From Frankia alni (GTDB lineage: Bacteria > Actinomycetota > Actinomycetes > Frankiales > Frankiaceae), in the NCBI GenBank assembly GCA_026225295.1, contig JAMFSN010000249.1:1-37377 (forward strand): 37,377 nucleotides of DNA, read 5' to 3'. Positions within the stretch are counted from its first letter, which is position 1, and the number at the start of each line of letters is the position of its first letter. Positions 32,418-37,377 of this stretch are shown piece after piece. Below the pieces are notes generated by a model, which worked only from the letters and a program-made list of their open reading frames with translations, did not search any database and was not told the DNA's origin. The translations under genes and the position numbers were made by a program.

Positions 32418-33338
32418 TCACGGGCGGTCGGCCGGCCGGGCCGCCGGCGCCCCGGCGGTCGGGGCGCCTGGCGGGCGCCGGCGGTCCGCGGCCCGGAGCG
32501 CCTCGAGGATCCCGGCCGCCAACGCGATCGCCTGGGCGCGGCCCGGGCAGGCGTGGCGACCAGCGCCGAACGCCAGCTCCGGACCGGCCAGCTCGACCTC
32601 GACGATCGCCCCGGTGGCGGTCATCCGCCGGGTCGACCGGGCCGGCGGATCGCTGCGGAGCACCGCGTCGATCGCCGCCTCCACCGGCCCGGCCCCGGCC
32701 GCGCCCCGGACGTCCGGGGCCGCCCGCTCGACCAGGGCGGCGGTCGCGTTGCGGGTCTGGACGAGCAGGCTGATCCGCATCGCCGTCGCCTCGTCGAGGA
32801 CCCCACCGAACAGCCGGACCAGGGCGGCAACGGCCCGGTCGGCCCGCGCTTCCTCGGCGACGGTGATGTCCGGACGGGGCAGGTAGGCCTCCGCGACGTC
32901 GGCGACCGCCCGCGTCACGCCCGACTCCCCCGCGCGCTCCCCGCTGGTCCCGATTTCCGGCCCGGCCGAGTCAGCGCAACCGAGCACGCCGGCCAGGACC
33001 GCCACCGGCACCGTGCAGCTGATCGGACCGACCAGGTCGGCCGGGTGTCCACCGGGGGCCAGGATCGCGGCGGTCCGGACCCCCGCCCGGCGCCGCAGCC
33101 GCGCCGGGTCGACACCGGCCAGCTCGGCGACCGTCGCAGCCCGGCGCCGGTCGTGGTCGGCGCCGCTGCTGAACCGGGCGACGGTGGCCCGCAGCCACGC
33201 GGCCGTCGGCGCGGGGATCGCCACGGCCGGCACCGGCGGGACGATCAGGGCCGGGCTCTCGAGCGCGGCGCGGACATCGTCCGGTCGGGTGAGCCGGCGG
33301 AGGTTGGGCTGTGAACGGGGTCCGGCGACGGTCGGCAT
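32418..33338 (-). CDS. short cytochrome P450-like protein
   Basis: 306 residues from ATG 33338, about 90 shorter than bacterial P450s. The haem-binding loop is intact: FGAGRHACPG with C264. An I-helix-like LLVQTRNATAALVE lies at 191-204, and the C-helix relic is DHDRRRA near 61. The K-helix ExxR is not canonical: the segment reads AIDAVLRSDPP, giving AVLR in place of E-x-x-R. The usual 60-70 residues between K-helix and haem loop (meander) are reduced to about 25. It probably binds haem, but monooxygenase activity is doubtful. Divergent from a winged-helix regulator. TACGGT six bases before the ATG suggests a leaderless start. Confidence 0.75.
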   Translation of the reverse strand: MPTVAGPRSQPNLRRLTRPDDVRAALESPALIVPPVPAVAIPAPTAAWLRATVARFSSGADHDRRRAATVAELAGVDPARLRRRAGVRTAAILAPGGHPADLVGPISCTVPVAVLAGVLGCADSAGPEIGTSGERAGESGVTRAVADVAEAYLPRPDITVAEEARADRAVAALVRLFGGVLDEATAMRISLLVQTRNATAALVERAAPDVRGAAGAGPVEAAIDAVLRSDPPARSTRRMTATGAIVEVELAGPELAFGAGRHACPGRAQAIALAAGILEALRAADRRRPPGAPTAGAPAARPADRP

Positions 33339-33344
33339 GCCGGC

Positions 33345-33350
33345 ACCGTA
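33345..33350 (-). promoter_or_regulatory. -10 box of leaderless P450-like gene
   Basis: TACGGT read leftward, six bases before ATG 33338, with no ribosome site between. Confidence 0.5.
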
Positions 33351-33402
33351 GAACCCGGAACGTTCGGCGGGCGCCGAACTATCCGGCGCGCAGACTGGGC
33401 CC

Positions 33403-34242
33403 ATGACCGCGACGACCCACCCCCGGACGACCTCCCGGCGCCCCGGGGCGGCCGGCCGGACCTCGACCGCCACCCGGGACGCCACCGCCACCCGGGAGGC
33501 CACCGCCACCCGGGAGGCCACTGGGCTTCGGGAGGCCACTGGGCCCGGCCGTGACCTGGCCGGGCTGGCCGCGCTGCTCGCCGACGGCACCCGAGCCGCG
33601 ATCTGCCTGGCGCTGCTGGACGGACGGGCCTGGACGGCCGGCGAACTCGCGGTCCACACGGGCGTCACGGCCTCAACCACCAGCGAACACCTGGGCCGGC
33701 TGATCGACGGCGGTCTCCTCGTCGAACGGCGTCAGGGTCGTCATCGCTACGTCCAGCTCGCCGACGGCCGGGTCGCCGACCTGCTGGAGGACCTCACCGC
33801 GTTCGCCGAGCCCGGGCCACCGCCGGTGCGAACGTTGCGGGCCGCGACGGCGTCCGCGGCCATGGCCCGGGGCCGGACCTGCTACGACCACCTGGCCGGC
33901 CGGCTGGGCGTCGCCATCGCCGACGGCCTGACCCGGGCCGGACTGCTCGACCAGACGGGCGGCTTCGCGCTCACCGAGGCCGGGCGGGCCTGGCTGACCA
34001 CGACCCTCGGCGTGGATCCCGCGACCTTGACCGCCGGTCGTCGGCCGGTGGCCCGGCCCTGCCTCGACTGGACGGAACGGCGCACCCACCTGGCCGGTGC
34101 GGCCGGCGCCCAGATCCGCCGCCGGTTCGACGAGCAGGGCTGGACCCGGCCGATCGGCGCCGGGCGGGCGGTCCGGCTCACCCCGGCCGGGGGCGCGGCC
34201 CTCCGCGACCTGCTCGACATCGATCCGACCCCGCTGCTGTAA
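33403..34242 (+). CDS. ArsR-type winged-helix regulator with C-terminal extension
   Basis: 279 residues from ATG 33403. The first 45 residues are a repeat-encoded low-complexity tail (TATREA units). The winged helix follows: LAALLADGTRAAICLALLDGRAW, GELAVHTGVTASTTSEHLGRL as the recognition helix, and RRQGRHRYVQLAD as the wing. A further 150-residue C-terminal part (DHLAGRLGVAIADGL, LTEAGRAWL, PCLDWTERRTHLAG) is typical of the longer ArsR proteins in actinomycetes. No metal-binding CxC in the recognition helix. It probably controls itself and the divergent P450-like gene; the shared gap is 64 bases. Confidence 0.87.
   Translation: MTATTHPRTTSRRPGAAGRTSTATRDATATREATATREATGLREATGPGRDLAGLAALLADGTRAAICLALLDGRAWTAGELAVHTGVTASTTSEHLGRLIDGGLLVERRQGRHRYVQLADGRVADLLEDLTAFAEPGPPPVRTLRAATASAAMARGRTCYDHLAGRLGVAIADGLTRAGLLDQTGGFALTEAGRAWLTTTLGVDPATLTAGRRPVARPCLDWTERRTHLAGAAGAQIRRRFDEQGWTRPIGAGRAVRLTPAGGAALRDLLDIDPTPLL
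33481..33534 (+). repeat. 18-bp tandem repeat in the regulator's N-terminus
   Basis: Two exact 18-bp units (33481-33498, 33499-33516), a third diverged unit (33517-33534), and partial units on both sides. They encode ATATRE-type repeats ahead of the DNA-binding domain. Confidence 0.85.
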
Positions 34243-34270
34243 CCCGACTCTCCCGGCCCGGCCGGGCCGG

Positions 34271-36290
<2,020 letters not shown>

Positions 36291-36332
36291 CTGCGGCCGG
36301 TTCCAACCTCTCTACCTGGTCTTTTGTCTGAT

Positions 36333-37377
36333 TTGAGGCGGCGGGATATTGCCGCGACGGGCGGGATCCAGAGGTTTACGATGGGAACCTGTGTTCGACT
36401 GGTGGTCTCGACGACGGTGGTGGTGATCCGCACCGTCCTGAACTCTTGCGGGCTTTCGATGCGGCGCATGCGCTGTTCGGCGCGCACCGGGATGCGCCGA
36501 CGTTCGGTATGACTGAGGACCAGGTGCTGGAGACGTTGGAGTCGCGGGAGGCGTTGGTTCGCTGCCTGGAGGCTTTTGACCTGGCCCTGGTGCGGGATCT
36601 GGATGGTCGGGATGTGGCCGGGCGGGCGGGTGTGGCCAGTACGGCGCTGCTGCTGCGGGACCGGTTGAAGATCCGTCCGGCGCAGGCGCAGGCCCGGGTG
36701 CGGCTCGCGGCGGGGTTGGACGGCCAGTTGGGGGCCACCCGGCAGGCCCCCCTGTCCGAGGCGCTGATCTCGGCGGATCATGCTGCTGGGCGGCGGGCGT
36801 TCCGGGAGGCGATGGTCGCCGCCGCCGGGGAATCGGACCTGATCTCGGAGCGGGTCCAACGCGGGAACACCCGCCGTGCGAAGCGGGGCCGCCACCACGG
36901 CGGGGGCCGGGCGTATGCGATGCCGGGCTGGGCGCCACCCCCACCGGGCTGGCAGCCCGGTGACCCCCGCACCCCGGAGGACCCGGCGGTCATCGCGCCT
37001 GAACGGGCGGTGATGCGGGACTGCTACGACCGGCTGTTCGCCGGGGAGACCCTGTCGGGGCTGGTGTGGGATCTGCGGGCCCGGGGCGTGACCGGGCCGC
37101 GTGGTGTCCCGTGGGCGCGGAACACGTTGACCCGGACGTTGCAGCGCCCGGCGCTGGCGGGGTTGCTGGTCCACAAGGGGAAGATCATGGGCACGTTGGT
37201 CGATGTGGAGCCGATCGTGTCGCGGGAGGAGTGGGAACGGATGTGCGGCCTGTTCGACTCCCGCCGCCGGGGCCGCCCGGCGGGCCGGACGCATCTGTTG
37301 ACGGCGTTGCTCCGCTGCGGGGGCTGCGGGAAGCTCCTGACGGGGCGTCCTTTGCGGGCCCAGACGCCCTACCTGGA
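36333..37377 (+). CDS. DUF222 N-terminus joined in frame to a serine-recombinase C-terminus (partial)
   Basis: One frame is open from about 36333 to the right edge with no stop; the first in-frame ATG is 36509. Residues encoded by 36430-36780 (PELLRAFDAAHALFGAHRD, FDLALVRDLDGRDVAGRAG, LKIRPAQAQARVRLAAGL, LSEALISADHA) are the DUF222 domain usually found on HNH endonucleases. From about 36785 the frame reads as the part of a large serine recombinase after its catalytic domain: ESDLISERVQRGNTRRAKRG, PERAVMRDCYDRLFAGE, GVPWARNTLTRTLQRPALAG, EWERMC, and the zinc ribbon start LRCGGCGKLL. The resolvase catalytic domain is absent. GTG 36391 is a likely original start but runs into TGA after about 11 codons. 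Probably a recombination relic. Confidence 0.7.

Overview
The window is chromosomal DNA of a high-GC actinomycete (Actinomycetota). GC is very high throughout, GTG starts are common, and many neighbouring genes overlap by GTGA. Several genes appear leaderless, with a TANNNT box six to eight bases before the start codon. Family content points the same way: an Rv2175c-type DNA-binding protein, a PASTA kinase, class II DAHP synthase, a SigE-family sigma factor, heterodimeric lycopene cyclase and an NhaA-thioredoxin fusion. I cannot name the genus. The order and strands metF(-), idsA(+), Rv2175c-like(-), PASTA kinase(+), class II DAHP synthase(-) match Rv2172c-Rv2173-Rv2175c-pknL-aroG of Mycobacterium tuberculosis as I remember it. 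This window therefore looks like that conserved backbone expanded by many extra genes.

Layout: 1-3.2 kb holds a translationally coupled carotenoid end-group operon (cruF, a cruG-like glycosyltransferase, a CrtD/CrtI-type desaturase). 3.2-6 kb holds a CDP-alcohol phosphatidyltransferase, a small unknown protein, metF and a DUF4097-like membrane protein. 6-8.7 kb holds the GGPP synthase and crtI. An 0.8 kb gene-poor stretch with degenerate repeats follows. 9.5-13.7 kb is an operon of MoxR ATPase, DUF58 protein and VWA membrane protein that runs by overlap straight into crtB. 13.6-16.2 kb has an MFS exporter and its divergent MmyB-type regulator. 16.2-16.8 kb is a repeat-rich gap with an SRPBCC gene remnant.

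16.8-25 kb is read leftward: a TPP riboswitch with thiG and thiH, a ferredoxin-reductase-like flavoprotein, a ThuA-like/Gfo-Idh fusion, the Rv2175c-like protein, thiS, thiE, crtYc, crtYd and a YjbR protein. 25-32.4 kb is read rightward: a LysM lytic transglycosylase, a sigma factor with a coupled membrane protein, the PASTA kinase, a secreted phospholipase A2 and the NhaA-thioredoxin fusion. 32.4-34.2 kb is a divergent pair, a strikingly short P450 and a winged-helix regulator. Then come class II DAHP synthase(-), a decayed DUF234-type ATPase, and a long reading frame that joins a DUF222 N-terminus to the C-terminal half of a serine recombinase and runs off the end.

Pathway logic: idsA (GGPP), crtB (phytoene), crtI (desaturation), crtYc/crtYd (cyclisation), cruF (1',2'-hydration), the CrtD-like desaturase (3',4') and the CruG-like enzyme (glycosylation) would together be enough for a monocyclic, glycosylated carotenoid of the phleixanthophyll type. 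The genes lie in four separate places over 18 kb, one set coupled to a MoxR/DUF58/VWA system and one to thiamin genes. No tRNA, rRNA, CRISPR array or intact insertion sequence was seen.
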